Assembly: GCF_900240245.1 (NCBI RefSeq)
Contig: NZ_OESQ01000001.1
Coordinates: forward strand, 62,001-126,000
Reading direction: 5' to 3'
DNA: 64,000 bases
Origin: Lachnoclostridium edouardi
Lineage (GTDB): Bacteria > Bacillota > Clostridia > Lachnospirales > Lachnospiraceae
Shown here: positions 26,176-34,415 of the stretch, in pieces
Position numbering within the stretch: position 1 is the first letter of the stretch
How the letters are laid out: every line of letters starts with the position of its first letter
Translations under genes and position numbers: made by a program
The notes under the pieces: model-generated
Database searches by the model: none
What the model saw: the letters and a program-made list of their open reading frames with translations, nothing else
What the model was told of the DNA's origin: nothing

Positions 26176-27513
26176 ATGAAAATATTATTTGTTTCTTTAG
26201 GCTGTGATAAAAACCTGGTGGACAGTGAGAAAATGCTGGGGCTTTTATCTCAAAGCGGCCATACCTTTACAGATGACGAAAACCAGGCTGAAATTATTGT
26301 GATTAACACATGCTGTTTTATTAATGACGCCAAGGAAGAAAGCGTAAATACAATTTTAGAGATGGCGGAATATAAAAAATCAGGCAGCTGCAGACTGCTG
26401 ATTGTGGCAGGCTGTATGGCTCAGCGCTACAAACAGGAAATTATGGATGAAATACCAGAGGTGGACGCAGTTTTGGGAACCTCATCCTATGATGAAATTG
26501 CAGCTGTGATCCGAAGTCTCACAGAGGAGGGCAGAGAGCACATTCAGTGTTTTCACGATTTAAATGAGCTGCCGCGCACAGACACCCGTATTGTGACTAC
26601 AGGAGGCCATTATGCTTTCTTAAAAATTGCTGAGGGCTGTGATAAAAGATGTACTTACTGCATTATTCCCAGCTTGAGAGGCTCCTACAGAAGCGTGCCT
26701 ATGGAGCAGCTTTTAAAAGAGGCGGGGGAGCTGGCTGAAAGAGGAGTGAAGGAGTTAATTTTAGTGGCTCAGGAGACGACTCTTTACGGAAAAGATATTT
26801 ATGGAGAAAAAATGCTGCCAAAGCTTTTAGAGGAGCTGTGCAAAATTTCCGGAATCCAATGGATACGCATTCAGTACTGCTATCCGGAGGAAATTACAGA
26901 GGAGCTGATAGATACAATCAAAAGAGAAGAAAAGGTCTGTCATTATCTGGATCTTCCCATTCAGCACGCCAGCGACAGGATTTTAAAGAAAATGGGCAGA
27001 CGGACCAGCCAAAGTGAACTGAGAAATATTGTAGGCAGACTGAGGGAGAGAATTCCTGATATTGCTCTGCGCACAACCTTAATCTCTGGTTTTCCGGGAG
27101 AAACAGAGGAGGACCATGAGGAGCTTATGCAGTTTGTAGATGAAATGGAATTTGACCGTTTAGGAGTATTTGCCTATTCAGCAGAAGAGGATACTCCGGC
27201 TGCCGGATTTTCAGATCAGGTTCCCCAGGAAATCAAAGAGGACCGGAGAGATCAGATTATGGAGCTTCAGCAGGAAATTGCATTTTCCAAAAATCAGGAT
27301 GAGACAGACCGTATTCTGGAGGTTATGATTGAGGGAAAAGTGGCAGATGAAAATACATATGTAGGCAGAACCTACATGGATGCTCCGGGAGTGGACGGAC
27401 TGATTTTTGTCAGCGCCAATGAAGAGCTGATGTCAGGCGATTTTGTAAGGGTAAAGGTTACCGGTGCTTTAGAATATGATCTGATTGGAGAGGTGTATAA
27501 TGAATTTGCCTAA
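26176..27513 (+). CDS. rimO: Ribosomal protein uS12 methylthiotransferase RimO
   Basis: Radical SAM enzyme that adds a methylthio group to Asp of ribosomal protein S12. It is 445 residues: UPF0004 domain with three cluster Cys (Cys10 in LGCDKN, then NTCCF and AGCMAQ), radical SAM motif CDKRCTYC (Cys155, 159, 162) and a C-terminal TRAM domain. SLGCDKNLVDSE at the start separates RimO from the tRNA enzyme MiaB. It overlaps the start of pgsA by 14 bp. It was presumably transcribed from a promoter in the gap after the rpoZ terminator, but none is obvious. Confidence 0.95.
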   Translation: MKILFVSLGCDKNLVDSEKMLGLLSQSGHTFTDDENQAEIIVINTCCFINDAKEESVNTILEMAEYKKSGSCRLLIVAGCMAQRYKQEIMDEIPEVDAVLGTSSYDEIAAVIRSLTEEGREHIQCFHDLNELPRTDTRIVTTGGHYAFLKIAEGCDKRCTYCIIPSLRGSYRSVPMEQLLKEAGELAERGVKELILVAQETTLYGKDIYGEKMLPKLLEELCKISGIQWIRIQYCYPEEITEELIDTIKREEKVCHYLDLPIQHASDRILKKMGRRTSQSELRNIVGRLRERIPDIALRTTLISGFPGETEEDHEELMQFVDEMEFDRLGVFAYSAEEDTPAAGFSDQVPQEIKEDRRDQIMELQQEIAFSKNQDETDRILEVMIEGKVADENTYVGRTYMDAPGVDGLIFVSANEELMSGDFVRVKVTGALEYDLIGEVYNEFA

Positions 27514-28042
27514 TAAGCTTACTGTGCTGCGGGTGATTTTAATTCCGTTTTTTGTGGCAGCCCTGCTGTGGGAAAACGGCGAAAATTATTCCATGAGAAT
27601 TGCAGCCGCCCTTATTTTTATAGTCGCCAGCCTGACAGATATGCTGGACGGAAAAATTGCCAGAAAATACAATCTGGTGACAAACTTTGGAAAGTTTATG
27701 GATCCTTTGGCGGACAAGCTGTTGGTGTGCGCTGCGTTAATATGTTTGATTCAGCTGAATCAGCTGCCTGCCTGGATGGTAATTATTATTATCAGCAGAG
27801 AGTTTATTATCAGTGGATTCCGCTTAGTGGCCTCTGATAATGGAGTTGTAATTGCAGCTAGCTACTGGGGCAAATTTAAAACTACGTTTCAGATGATCGC
27901 TGTAATACTGTTGATTTTCAACATACCTGCTTTAGCTGTAATCACTAATATTTGTGTGTGGGCAGCTTTGGCGCTGACAGTAGTCTCTCTGGTGGACTAC
28001 ATTGTTAAAAATCATAAAATACTGACAGAAGGGAGTATGTAA
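27500..28042 (+). CDS. pgsA: CDP-diacylglycerol-glycerol-3-phosphate 3-phosphatidyltransferase
   Basis: Membrane enzyme that makes phosphatidylglycerol phosphate. It is 180 residues with about four to five membrane helices. The CDP-alcohol phosphotransferase motif DGxxAR...GxxxDxxxD is intact as DMLDGKIARK and GKFMDPLADK. The ATG at 27500 overlaps the end of rimO; GGAGAGG at 27487-27493 fits it. A TTG at 27485 is rejected since it would sit upstream of this ribosome binding site. The order rimO-pgsA-cinA is standard in Firmicutes. Confidence 0.95.
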   Translation: MNLPNKLTVLRVILIPFFVAALLWENGENYSMRIAAALIFIVASLTDMLDGKIARKYNLVTNFGKFMDPLADKLLVCAALICLIQLNQLPAWMVIIIISREFIISGFRLVASDNGVVIAASYWGKFKTTFQMIAVILLIFNIPALAVITNICVWAALALTVVSLVDYIVKNHKILTEGSM

Positions 28043-28045
28043 AAA

Positions 28046-29296
28046 ATGGTAGTAGAACTGATTTCTGTAGGGACAGAGCTGTTGCTGGGCAATATTGTAA
28101 ACACAAACGCACAGTTTTTAGCTGAAAAATGCGCTTTGCTGGGGCTGTCTATGTACAACCAGGTGGTTGTGGGAGACAACCAGGAACGGCTGACAGATAC
28201 AATTAAAACTGCTTTGAAGCGTTCTGATATTGTGATTCTCACAGGAGGCTTAGGGCCTACGGAGGACGACTTGACAAAAGAGGTCTGCGCTCAGGCTATG
28301 GGATTTGCCCTTGTGGAGGATAAGCATACCAGGGAGAGAATGGAAGAATATTTTAAAAATGGCATATATAAAAAAATCCCGGAAAATAACTGGAAGCAGG
28401 CCATAGTTCCTGATGGAGCTATTGTTCTGGACAATGACAACGGCACGGCTCCCGGCTTAATTCTGGAAAAGTTTGGAAAGTCTGCAATTTTGCTGCCAGG
28501 ACCTCCTAACGAATTATATCCTTTATTTATGAATAAGGTATATCCTTACCTTCAGAAGCTTCAGCCAGAGGTTATTTTATCTAAAATGGTTAAGATCTGC
28601 GGCATCGGAGAAAGCCAGGTGGAGACTATGGTGTTAGACTTAATCGACAAGCAGACGAATCCTACAATCGCCACATACGCGAAAACAGGAGAGGTTCACG
28701 TGAGAATTACGGCGAAGGCGTCTGATGAGGAGGAGGCCAAGAAGCTGATTAAGCCTGTTTTAAAAGAAGTGAAAAATAGATTTGGGGATCACATTTACAG
28801 CACAAAGGAAGAGGAAAGCCTGGAGGAGGCAGTAGTAAATCTTTTAAAGAAATATGAATTAACAGTGTGCACTGCAGAATCATGTACAGGCGGTATGCTG
28901 GCGGGACGCCTGGTGAATGTGCCGGGAGTGTCAGATGTATTTAGAGAAGGCTTTATCACATATTCTAATAAATCTAAAAGAAAGCTTTTAGATGTCAGTA
29001 AAAGCACTTTGAAAAAATATGGAGCTGTCAGCCAGCAGACTGCAAAGGAGATGGCAATGGGAGGGGTTCTGGCTACAGACTCTGACGTGTGCGTGGCCAT
29101 TACCGGTTTGGCAGGGCCTGACGGAGGCACTGATGAGAAGCCGGTGGGACTTGTATATATTGCCTGCTATATGAAGGATAAGGTTTGGGTAGAGCATTAT
29201 CAGTTTAAGGGAAACAGAGGAAAGATCAGAGAGCAGTCTGTAGTGAGGGCGCTGGATCTGCTGCGCCGTTCTATTCTGGATAATTACTGCTCTTAA
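28046..29296 (+). CDS. cinA: CinA-like competence/damage-inducible protein
   Basis: 416 residues in two parts: an N-terminal molybdopterin-binding-like (COG1058) domain with SVGTELLLGNIVNTNA and TGGLGPTEDDLTKE, and a C-terminal CinA amidase domain with AESCTGGMLAGRL and VAITGLAGPDGGT. The C-domain hydrolyses nicotinamide mononucleotide in several bacteria; the N-domain can act on ADP-ribose. In bacilli recA follows cinA; here an unknown gene follows instead. Confidence 0.93.
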   Translation: MVVELISVGTELLLGNIVNTNAQFLAEKCALLGLSMYNQVVVGDNQERLTDTIKTALKRSDIVILTGGLGPTEDDLTKEVCAQAMGFALVEDKHTRERMEEYFKNGIYKKIPENNWKQAIVPDGAIVLDNDNGTAPGLILEKFGKSAILLPGPPNELYPLFMNKVYPYLQKLQPEVILSKMVKICGIGESQVETMVLDLIDKQTNPTIATYAKTGEVHVRITAKASDEEEAKKLIKPVLKEVKNRFGDHIYSTKEEESLEEAVVNLLKKYELTVCTAESCTGGMLAGRLVNVPGVSDVFREGFITYSNKSKRKLLDVSKSTLKKYGAVSQQTAKEMAMGGVLATDSDVCVAITGLAGPDGGTDEKPVGLVYIACYMKDKVWVEHYQFKGNRGKIREQSVVRALDLLRRSILDNYCS

Positions 29297-29320
29297 AACA
29301 GGCGGAAAGAGTAGGAAGCT

Positions 29321-29644
29321 ATGCAATGGTATGATCATTTATACGTAGGAGAAAAGGCGGGAGCCAAACGGTATGGGATGATCAGGAAAATCCGCGGCAG
29401 AAAGCTGCAAAGAGGCGGGTATGTGATTACGCCGGCTTCAAATGGGAATAATATTCTTGACATTTATCCTTCCGCCGTTCTGTTGCTTCCCTATTATAAG
29501 GACAAAGACCTGCTGATTCTGGGGATTGCTGCAGATTACTGGGAGGCATTAGGGCTGGCCAGAGATATTGTAGATGATTTATACAGCATAACAGGGGGAT
29601 TTGACCTGAAAAAATTTCTCACAGAAAGAAATTATAAGGTGTAA
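29321..29644 (+). CDS. Conserved-looking protein of unknown function
   Basis: 107 residues that I cannot assign to a family. It is soluble, with no signal peptide or membrane helix: an N-terminal basic stretch (GAKRYGMIRKIRGRKLQRG), a central hydrophobic PSAVLLLPYYKDKDLLILGIA, and a helical C-terminus. AGGAAG lies 5 bp before the ATG, and the stop is 4 bp from the next start. Tight packing between cinA and the DUF2953 gene, and sense-like codon use, make it a real gene. Co-transcription with DUF2953 and gerW hints at, but does not show, a sporulation link. Confidence 0.7.
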   Translation: MQWYDHLYVGEKAGAKRYGMIRKIRGRKLQRGGYVITPASNGNNILDIYPSAVLLLPYYKDKDLLILGIAADYWEALGLARDIVDDLYSITGGFDLKKFLTERNYKV

Positions 29645-29647
29645 ACA

Positions 29648-30526
29648 GTGATTCATATTATACTGCTGATTTTAAAAATAATAGGAATTATTTTGCTGGT
29701 TCTGGCAGGACTGATGCTTTTGGCCGCAGGTACAGTGCTTTTTGTTCCCCTGCGGTACAGAGCAGAGGGAGAAGTATACGGCAATTTAAAGGCAAAGGGA
29801 CGGGTCACCTGGCTGTTTCATCTGATTTCCGTCACTGCTTCATATGAGGAGGAACTGAAGATTTCCGTAAAGATATGCGGATTTCCCCTGGGGAGAAAAG
29901 GGGAAGAAAAAAAGTACGAGCATAAGTCTTCAGACCCCTCTCAGCAGGAACCCATAGTGCAGGCTATGTCTTTAGATGCTTCTGAGGAGGAAAAGGTGTT
30001 ACAGGACCCAAAGGAGGATACCTTTTTTTACGGGGAAGAGCCTGAACAGGTAAAGGCTGCCAAAGCACCTGAGGCAGGGGAGAAAAAAAGCGGCAGGCTC
30101 CTCCAAAAGCTTAAAAGCATAAAAAGAAAGCTCAAAGGCATAAAAAGAAAAATCAGAACCTTAAAGAAGAAAAAGGATCAGATTTTAGCAGCTGTTCAAA
30201 ATGAGGAAAACAGAGAGCTTGTAAAATATACATGGAAGCATGTCTGGCGCTTTATCCGCCGTGTGCTGCCAAAAAAAGTCAGAGGAAAATTATATATAGG
30301 TTTTGAGGACCCTTACATGACCGGGCAGGCTATGGCTGTGGCAGGCTTGCTTTGTCCTATTTACAAAAATGCTCTTCGGGTATATCCTGACTTTGAAAAT
30401 CAGATATTGGAGGGAGAGCTTTTTATAAAGGGAAGGGTAAGACTGAGCAGCGCAGCCGCCCTGGCTTTTCACTTATTTCGCAACAGAAAATTCAGAAAGC
30501 TGCTGAAAAAACTGCTGAAGGATTAA
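29648..30526 (+). CDS. DUF2953 membrane-anchored protein (YtfI-like)
   Basis: 292 residues with a GTG start: N-terminal membrane helix (about 2-32), FVPLRYRAEGEV typical of DUF2953, a long Lys/Arg-rich charged region (about 140-185) and a C-terminal domain with the family motif YIGFEDPYMTGQAM. Its family is the YtfI group, which in Bacillus lies next to ytfJ, exactly the arrangement here (gerW starts 14 bp later). The role is unknown; conserved linkage with gerW suggests spore function. AAGGTGT precedes the GTG. Confidence 0.85.
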   Translation: MIHIILLILKIIGIILLVLAGLMLLAAGTVLFVPLRYRAEGEVYGNLKAKGRVTWLFHLISVTASYEEELKISVKICGFPLGRKGEEKKYEHKSSDPSQQEPIVQAMSLDASEEEKVLQDPKEDTFFYGEEPEQVKAAKAPEAGEKKSGRLLQKLKSIKRKLKGIKRKIRTLKKKKDQILAAVQNEENRELVKYTWKHVWRFIRRVLPKKVRGKLYIGFEDPYMTGQAMAVAGLLCPIYKNALRVYPDFENQILEGELFIKGRVRLSSAAALAFHLFRNRKFRKLLKKLLKD

Positions 30527-30539
30527 AGGAGGAATAATA

Positions 30540-30935
30540 ATGGCTGAAAATCATTTTGCTTCTACAGTGGAAGCGCTGTTTAAAGGAATGGATCATTTTG
30601 TTACCACGAAAACCGTGGTAGGGGAGGCAGTTAAGGTAGACGACGCCATTATTCTGCCTTTAGTAGATGTAAGCTGCGGCATGGCGGCAGGATCCTTTGC
30701 AGAGAATGCAAAACACAACGGCGGCGGAGGTATGAGCGCGAAAATGAGCCCCAGCGCCGTGCTGGTTATCCAAAACGGAGTTACAAAGCTGGTGAATGTG
30801 AAACAGCAGGACGCTATGACAAAGGTACTGGATATGGTTCCGGACTTTGTGAATAAATTTGCCTCAGGAAAGCCGGTAGCTCATGTATCAGAGGAAGCGG
30901 TGGAGGCTGCCAGGGAGATGGCAGATTCGGAGTAA
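30540..30935 (+). CDS. gerW: Spore protein GerW (YtfJ)
   Basis: 131 residues of the YtfJ/GerW family, needed for proper germination of Bacillus spores. The family pattern is clear: VETLFKGM-like opening (ALFKGMDHF), VGEAVKVDDAIILPLVDVSCGMAAG, a glycine-rich GGGGMSAKMSPSAVLVI segment and MVPDFVNKF. GGAGG precedes the start. It follows the DUF2953 gene, the same pairing as ytfI-ytfJ, and is closed by the terminator at 30983. It marks the host as a spore former along with the SASP and ylbJ genes. Confidence 0.93.
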   Translation: MAENHFASTVEALFKGMDHFVTTKTVVGEAVKVDDAIILPLVDVSCGMAAGSFAENAKHNGGGGMSAKMSPSAVLVIQNGVTKLVNVKQQDAMTKVLDMVPDFVNKFASGKPVAHVSEEAVEAAREMADSE

Positions 30936-30982
30936 AAAATAGTAATGCTCGTGAAATACCTGGCAAACTATTTGCTGTCTAA

Positions 30983-31038
30983 AGGGTGTTGTAAAATAGC
31001 CGGTTAAGTCTATGGCATATTTTGCAGCGCCCTATTTT
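30983..31038 (+). terminator. Terminator after gerW (TGTTG family)
   Basis: AGGGTGTTGTAAAATA (30983-30998) pairs with TATTTTGCAGCGCCCT (31018-31033) over 16 positions with U-G wobbles, then ATTTTT. As in the fhs element, wobbles face the plus-strand transcript only. Confidence 0.85.
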
Positions 31039-31095
31039 TGTAGTAGTTACGGGAGAAACTGCATAAGATGGTACAAAAGGGATGAGGAGAGTGGG

Positions 31096-31233
31096 ATGAA
31101 ACGGGTATGTGGTTTGATGCTGTTTTGTTTTGGGGTAGGTATGACAGTGCTGCTTTTGATTCCTCAGACATTTACCACCTTAATTTTTATTATTGCATGT
31201 TTGGTGCTGGGGTATAATTTGTTTTGTTCCTGA
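31096..31233 (+). CDS. Small hydrophobic membrane protein (45 residues)
   Basis: A 45-residue product, MKRVCGLMLFCFGVGM at its start, with two closely spaced hydrophobic stretches (about 5-22 and 27-43) around PQTF, so probably a small hairpin membrane protein. GAGGAG at 31084-31089 is 6 bp upstream of the ATG. In-frame starts farther up (31012) would run into the terminator hairpin and are rejected. I recognise the general look of small clostridial membrane proteins but cannot name a family or function. Confidence 0.55.
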   Translation: MKRVCGLMLFCFGVGMTVLLLIPQTFTTLIFIIACLVLGYNLFCS

Positions 31234-31291
31234 AAATACAGAAAAACTCTTGTTAGGATTGCGTTAATATTTTGTTTTTTTCTGGATTTTT

Positions 31292-31320
31292 TTGCACTTT
31301 CAATGATTTTATGTTATACT
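31292..31320 (+). promoter_or_regulatory. Sigma-A promoter of the DUF1538/P-II genes
   Basis: TTGCAC (31292-31297), 17-bp spacer, TATACT (31315-31320). It is preceded by T-rich sequence and is 65 bp upstream of the proposed TTG start. It marks the DUF1538/P-II pair as its own transcript. Confidence 0.75.
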
Positions 31321-31384
31321 ATGAGAGTGTTATATAACGTAAATGCATATTATTGCAGAAAATTTAACGACAAGAGGTGAGCAT

Positions 31385-32917
31385 TTGAGGAAAAACAAGA
31401 CAAAATTAAAAGAAAAGTTCTATGAAGCCTTGGCCGCTGTTCTGCCAATTATAGGAATTGTGCTGCTTTTGTGCTTCACCATAGCGCCTATCTCCCCCAG
31501 CATTTTACTATGTTTTCTCATGGGAGCATTGATGCTGATGGTGGGAATGATGTTTTTTACATTGGGCGCTGAAATGTCCATGACTCCTATGGGTGAAAAA
31601 ATCGGTACTTGTATGACCAAAACAAAGAAGCTGTGGATTGTAGTTCCCCTATCTTTTCTTCTGGGATTTATTATTACTATTTCTGAGCCTGATTTACAGG
31701 TGCTGGCTCAGCAGGTCCCATCTATTCCTAATATGACGCTGATTCTGTCAGTTGCCTGCGGCGTGGGAGTATTCCTGGTGATTGCTCTGCTGCGTATGCT
31801 GTTTAGCATACCTCTTCCCAATTTGCTGATTGTATTTTACATTTTGGTTTTTGGATTAACTGCTTTTGTTTCAGAAAGCTTTCAAAGCGTAGCTTTTGAC
31901 TCCGGCGGGGTAACTACAGGTCCAATGACAGTGCCTTTTATTATGGCTTTGGGTATTGGTATTTCTGCTATCCGTAATGACCGTCATGCGGCGGACGACA
32001 GCTTTGGTCTGGTAGCTATCTGTTCTGTAGGTCCTATTCTGGCCGTGCTGTTATTAGGCATGATTTATAGGCCGGAAAGCAGCAGCTATACTCCTGTGGC
32101 AATTCCCGAGGTATCTGACTCTGTAGAGCTGTGGAGCATGTTCCGCAGCGGCCTGCCTGCTTATATGGAAGAGATCGCTGTCGCTCTTCTTCCCATAATT
32201 TTATTTTTCGCAGCTTTTCAGTTTATGGTGCTGAAATTATCTAAAAGAAAGCTGATGAAAATTGCTATTGGATTAGTTTATACATACATTGGCCTTGTGC
32301 TGTTTCTCACAGGAGCGAATGTAGGTTTTATGCCTGCAGGAAATTATCTTGGACAGGTTATGGCAGGTTTAAAGTTTCCGTGGATTATTGTGCCTATAGG
32401 CATGGTAATTGGATATTTTATTGTAAAAGCCGAGCCGGCAGTTTATGTGTTAAATAAACAGGTGGAGGAATTGACTGACGGGGCTATTTCTGCAAGCGCC
32501 ATGGGAGCCAGCCTTTCTATTGGCGTAGCTATTTCTATAGGCCTTGCTATGATCCGCGTGCTTACGGGAATCTCTATTATGTACTTCCTGATTTCAGGAT
32601 ATGTTCTGGCGTTAAGTCTTTCCTTCTTTGTGCCTAAGATTTTTACAGCCATTGCTTTTGACTCCGGTGGAGTAGCTTCAGGTCCTATGACAGCTACCTT
32701 CCTTCTTCCCTTTGCTCAGGGAGCGTGTACGGCTGTAGGCGGAAATATTGTAACAGATGCCTTTGGAATTGTAGCCATGGTAGCTATGACTCCTTTAATT
32801 ACAATTCAGGTTCTGGGTATGGTGTACCAGCTGAAAAAAGACAAGGGAGCAGATGTGGTTTCGCAGCCAGCCTCTGCCCTGGATATGCTGGATGATGATG
32901 CCATTATTGAGCTTTAA
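31385..32917 (+). CDS. DUF1538 family polytopic membrane protein
   Basis: A 510-residue membrane protein, probably a transporter, of about 12-14 helices built as two repeats. Each repeat holds the same signature, AFDSGGVTTGPMT (from 170) and AFDSGGVASGPMT (from 424), and a matching GISAIRND/ GGNIVTDAFG stretch follows each. This internal duplication suggests an inverted- or tandem-repeat transporter fold. The substrate is unknown. I prefer the TTG at 31385, placed behind AGAGGTGAG, over the ATG at 31343, which has no ribosome binding site. A P-II protein gene follows 20 bp later, suggesting nitrogen- or nucleotide-responsive control of transport. Confidence 0.85.
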   Translation: MRKNKTKLKEKFYEALAAVLPIIGIVLLLCFTIAPISPSILLCFLMGALMLMVGMMFFTLGAEMSMTPMGEKIGTCMTKTKKLWIVVPLSFLLGFIITISEPDLQVLAQQVPSIPNMTLILSVACGVGVFLVIALLRMLFSIPLPNLLIVFYILVFGLTAFVSESFQSVAFDSGGVTTGPMTVPFIMALGIGISAIRNDRHAADDSFGLVAICSVGPILAVLLLGMIYRPESSSYTPVAIPEVSDSVELWSMFRSGLPAYMEEIAVALLPIILFFAAFQFMVLKLSKRKLMKIAIGLVYTYIGLVLFLTGANVGFMPAGNYLGQVMAGLKFPWIIVPIGMVIGYFIVKAEPAVYVLNKQVEELTDGAISASAMGASLSIGVAISIGLAMIRVLTGISIMYFLISGYVLALSLSFFVPKIFTAIAFDSGGVASGPMTATFLLPFAQGACTAVGGNIVTDAFGIVAMVAMTPLITIQVLGMVYQLKKDKGADVVSQPASALDMLDDDAIIEL

Positions 32918-32937
32918 TAAGGCGGAAGGAGAAACGT

Positions 32938-33636
32938 ATGAGCGAATTATTTTTAATGACTACAATAACAGACAGGACTATGGCGAGAACCTTTCTGTCG
33001 TTTTATGAAAAATATCAGATTCAGGTAACCTTTAGTATGGTGGGACATGGAACGGCTGCCAGCGAGGTGTTGGATTACTTTGGGCTGGAGTCATCTGAAA
33101 AGGTAATCATTGTATCTGTTGTCACCAAGGGAATTTGGAAGCAGGTAAAAGCCGGACTTCAGACTGAAATGAAAATTGACGTGCCGGGAACAGGCATTGC
33201 CTTTATTGTTCCTTTAAGCAGCATCGGCGGGAAAAAGCAGCTGCAGTTTCTCACAGATAACCAGAATTTTGAAAAAGGAGAGGAAAGCATATTGAAAGAT
33301 ACAAAATATGAGCTTTTGGTTATAATCGCAAACCAGGGGTATACAGAGCTGATTATGGAGGCTGCCAGAGAAGCGGAGGCTTTAGGGGGAACTGTGATCC
33401 ACGCAAAGGGAACAGGAATGCAGAAGGCAGAAAAGTTTTTGGGAGTGTCCCTGGTGGCGGAAAAAGAAATGGTATTTATTGTAGTAAAAAGCCATCAGAA
33501 AAATAATGTAATGAGGTCTATTATGGATAAGGCAGGTTTGGAAACAAAAGCCAAATCTATTGTATTTTCCCTTCCGGTTACAAGTGTTGCCGGTATGAGA
33601 CTGATGGAAATTTCTGCTGAGACAGAAGAAGAATAG
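32938..33636 (+). CDS. Tandem P-II-like signalling protein
   Basis: 232 residues composed of two P-II-like ferredoxin-fold units (about 1-98 and 122-225) joined by a short linker. Unit 2 carries the clearest P-II features: GGTVIHAKGTG in the T-loop region and EKEMVFIVVK following it. Unit 1 has FSMVGHGTAASEVLDYFG at the same place. Standard GlnB/GlnK are about 112 residues with one unit. The T-loop Tyr for uridylylation is not evident. P-II proteins bind ATP/ADP, 2-oxoglutarate or other nucleotides and regulate transporters, so the adjacent DUF1538 protein is the likely partner. A terminator follows at 33644. Confidence 0.82.
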   Translation: MSELFLMTTITDRTMARTFLSFYEKYQIQVTFSMVGHGTAASEVLDYFGLESSEKVIIVSVVTKGIWKQVKAGLQTEMKIDVPGTGIAFIVPLSSIGGKKQLQFLTDNQNFEKGEESILKDTKYELLVIIANQGYTELIMEAAREAEALGGTVIHAKGTGMQKAEKFLGVSLVAEKEMVFIVVKSHQKNNVMRSIMDKAGLETKAKSIVFSLPVTSVAGMRLMEISAETEEE

Positions 33637-33643
33637 AAAAGAA

Positions 33644-33680
33644 AAAAGGCTGCCGCCCGAAAATCGGGTGACAGCCTTTT
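33644..33680. terminator. Bidirectional terminator between P-II gene and rpmB
   Basis: AAAAGGCTG (33644-33652) pairs with CAGCCTTTT (33672-33680); CCCGA/TCGGG (33656-33660 with 33664-33668) forms the top. A and T runs on the two sides allow stopping of both the P-II and the convergent rpmB transcripts. Confidence 0.85.
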
Positions 33681-33691
33681 AATAAATCTAA

Positions 33692-33877
33692 TTAAGCTCT
33701 TTCTACCAGGCCGGAACGTAAGCAGGAAGTACATACATACATCTTCTTAGCACCGCCATTAACTTTAACTTTAACAGATTTTACGTTAGCTTTCCACATC
33801 TTGTTACTTCTTCTATGGGAATGGCTCACGTTATTTCCGAAGTGAGCAGCTTTTTCGCAGATTGCACATTTAGCCAT
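33692..33877 (-). CDS. rpmB: 50S ribosomal protein L28
   Basis: 61 residues of L28, the zinc-ribbon form, with CAIC near the start and CTSC near the end, and HRRSNKMWKANVKSV in the core. It is a structural protein of the large subunit. GGAGGTGTG lies just upstream (plus-strand 33883-33891). It is transcribed alone from the promoter at 33937-33965, divergent from asp23-fakA, the usual arrangement in clostridia. Confidence 0.97.
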   Translation of the reverse strand: MAKCAICEKAAHFGNNVSHSHRRSNKMWKANVKSVKVKVNGGAKKMYVCTSCLRSGLVERA

Positions 33878-33936
33878 GATTCACACCTCCTTAAATCCTA
33901 CTTGGATTCCAGATATCAGAATCCACAACATATAGT

Positions 33937-33965
33937 ATGATAGCAGAATATGGCATATTTTGCAA
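33937..33965 (-). promoter_or_regulatory. Sigma-A promoter of rpmB
   Basis: Read on the minus strand: TTGCAA (33965-33960), 17-bp spacer, TATCAT (33942-33937). It lies about 60 bp before the rpmB start. Confidence 0.75.
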
Positions 33966-34006
33966 GCGGAAAATAAAAATTTGTTTATTTTTTTCTTAAT
34001 ATCATG

Positions 34007-34012
34007 TATAAT
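34007..34012 (+). promoter_or_regulatory. Probable -10 box of asp23-fakA
   Basis: TATAAT 32 bp before the asp23 start, within a run of T and A. No good -35 is seen at 16-18 bp (TTTATT at best), so only the -10 is proposed. Confidence 0.5.
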
Positions 34013-34043
34013 ATACACATTAGAAAGAATGGAGGCTGATTTA

Positions 34044-34400
34044 GTGAAGGGACGTTTAAACAACCAGTTAGGCGAAGTCCAGATTTCCCCTGAAGTTATT
34101 GCGCTGTACGCCGGCACAGTCGCTGTCGGCTGTTTTGGAATTGTTGGTATGGCCGCCATAAGTATGAAGGACGGACTTGTAAAGCTTTTAAAAAAGGAAA
34201 GTCTGACAAGAGGAATTAATGTGGAAATTGAAGATAATCAAGTAAGCTTAGATTTTCACGTAATCGTGTCTTACGGAGTAAGCATTCATGCTGTCGCTGA
34301 TAACCTGATTGAGACAGTAAAATACAATGTAGAGGAATTCACCGGACTGAATGTGGAAAAAATCAACATTTTTGTAGAAGGTGTAAAAGTGATAGATTAA
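34044..34400 (+). CDS. Asp23/Gls24 family envelope stress protein
   Basis: 118 residues, with a GTG start behind GGAGG (34031-34035). An upstream in-frame start at 33960 would include the promoter and is rejected. The core GEVQISPEVIALYAGTVA and YGVSIHAVADNLIETVKYNVE match the YloU/Asp23 family. In many Firmicutes its gene is paired with yloV/fakA, as here, 15 bp downstream. Family members are linked to cell-envelope stress; the exact function of this small form is unknown. Confidence 0.93.
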   Translation: MKGRLNNQLGEVQISPEVIALYAGTVAVGCFGIVGMAAISMKDGLVKLLKKESLTRGINVEIEDNQVSLDFHVIVSYGVSIHAVADNLIETVKYNVEEFTGLNVEKINIFVEGVKVID

Positions 34401-34415
34401 GGAGGAACAGTACCC

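Noticed and set aside
30107..30180. Short repeats AAGCTTAAAAGCATAAAAAG-like in the DUF2953 gene considered as a regulatory repeat
   Set aside because: They encode the Lys-rich charged stretch of the protein and stay in frame; a coding low-complexity segment explains them.
31012..31095. 28-residue extension of the small membrane protein
   Set aside because: It overlaps the 3' arm of the gerW terminator and has no ribosome binding site.
33960..34043. 28-residue N-terminal extension of the Asp23 protein
   Set aside because: It would contain the -10 box of the gene's own promoter; GGAGG supports the GTG at 34044.
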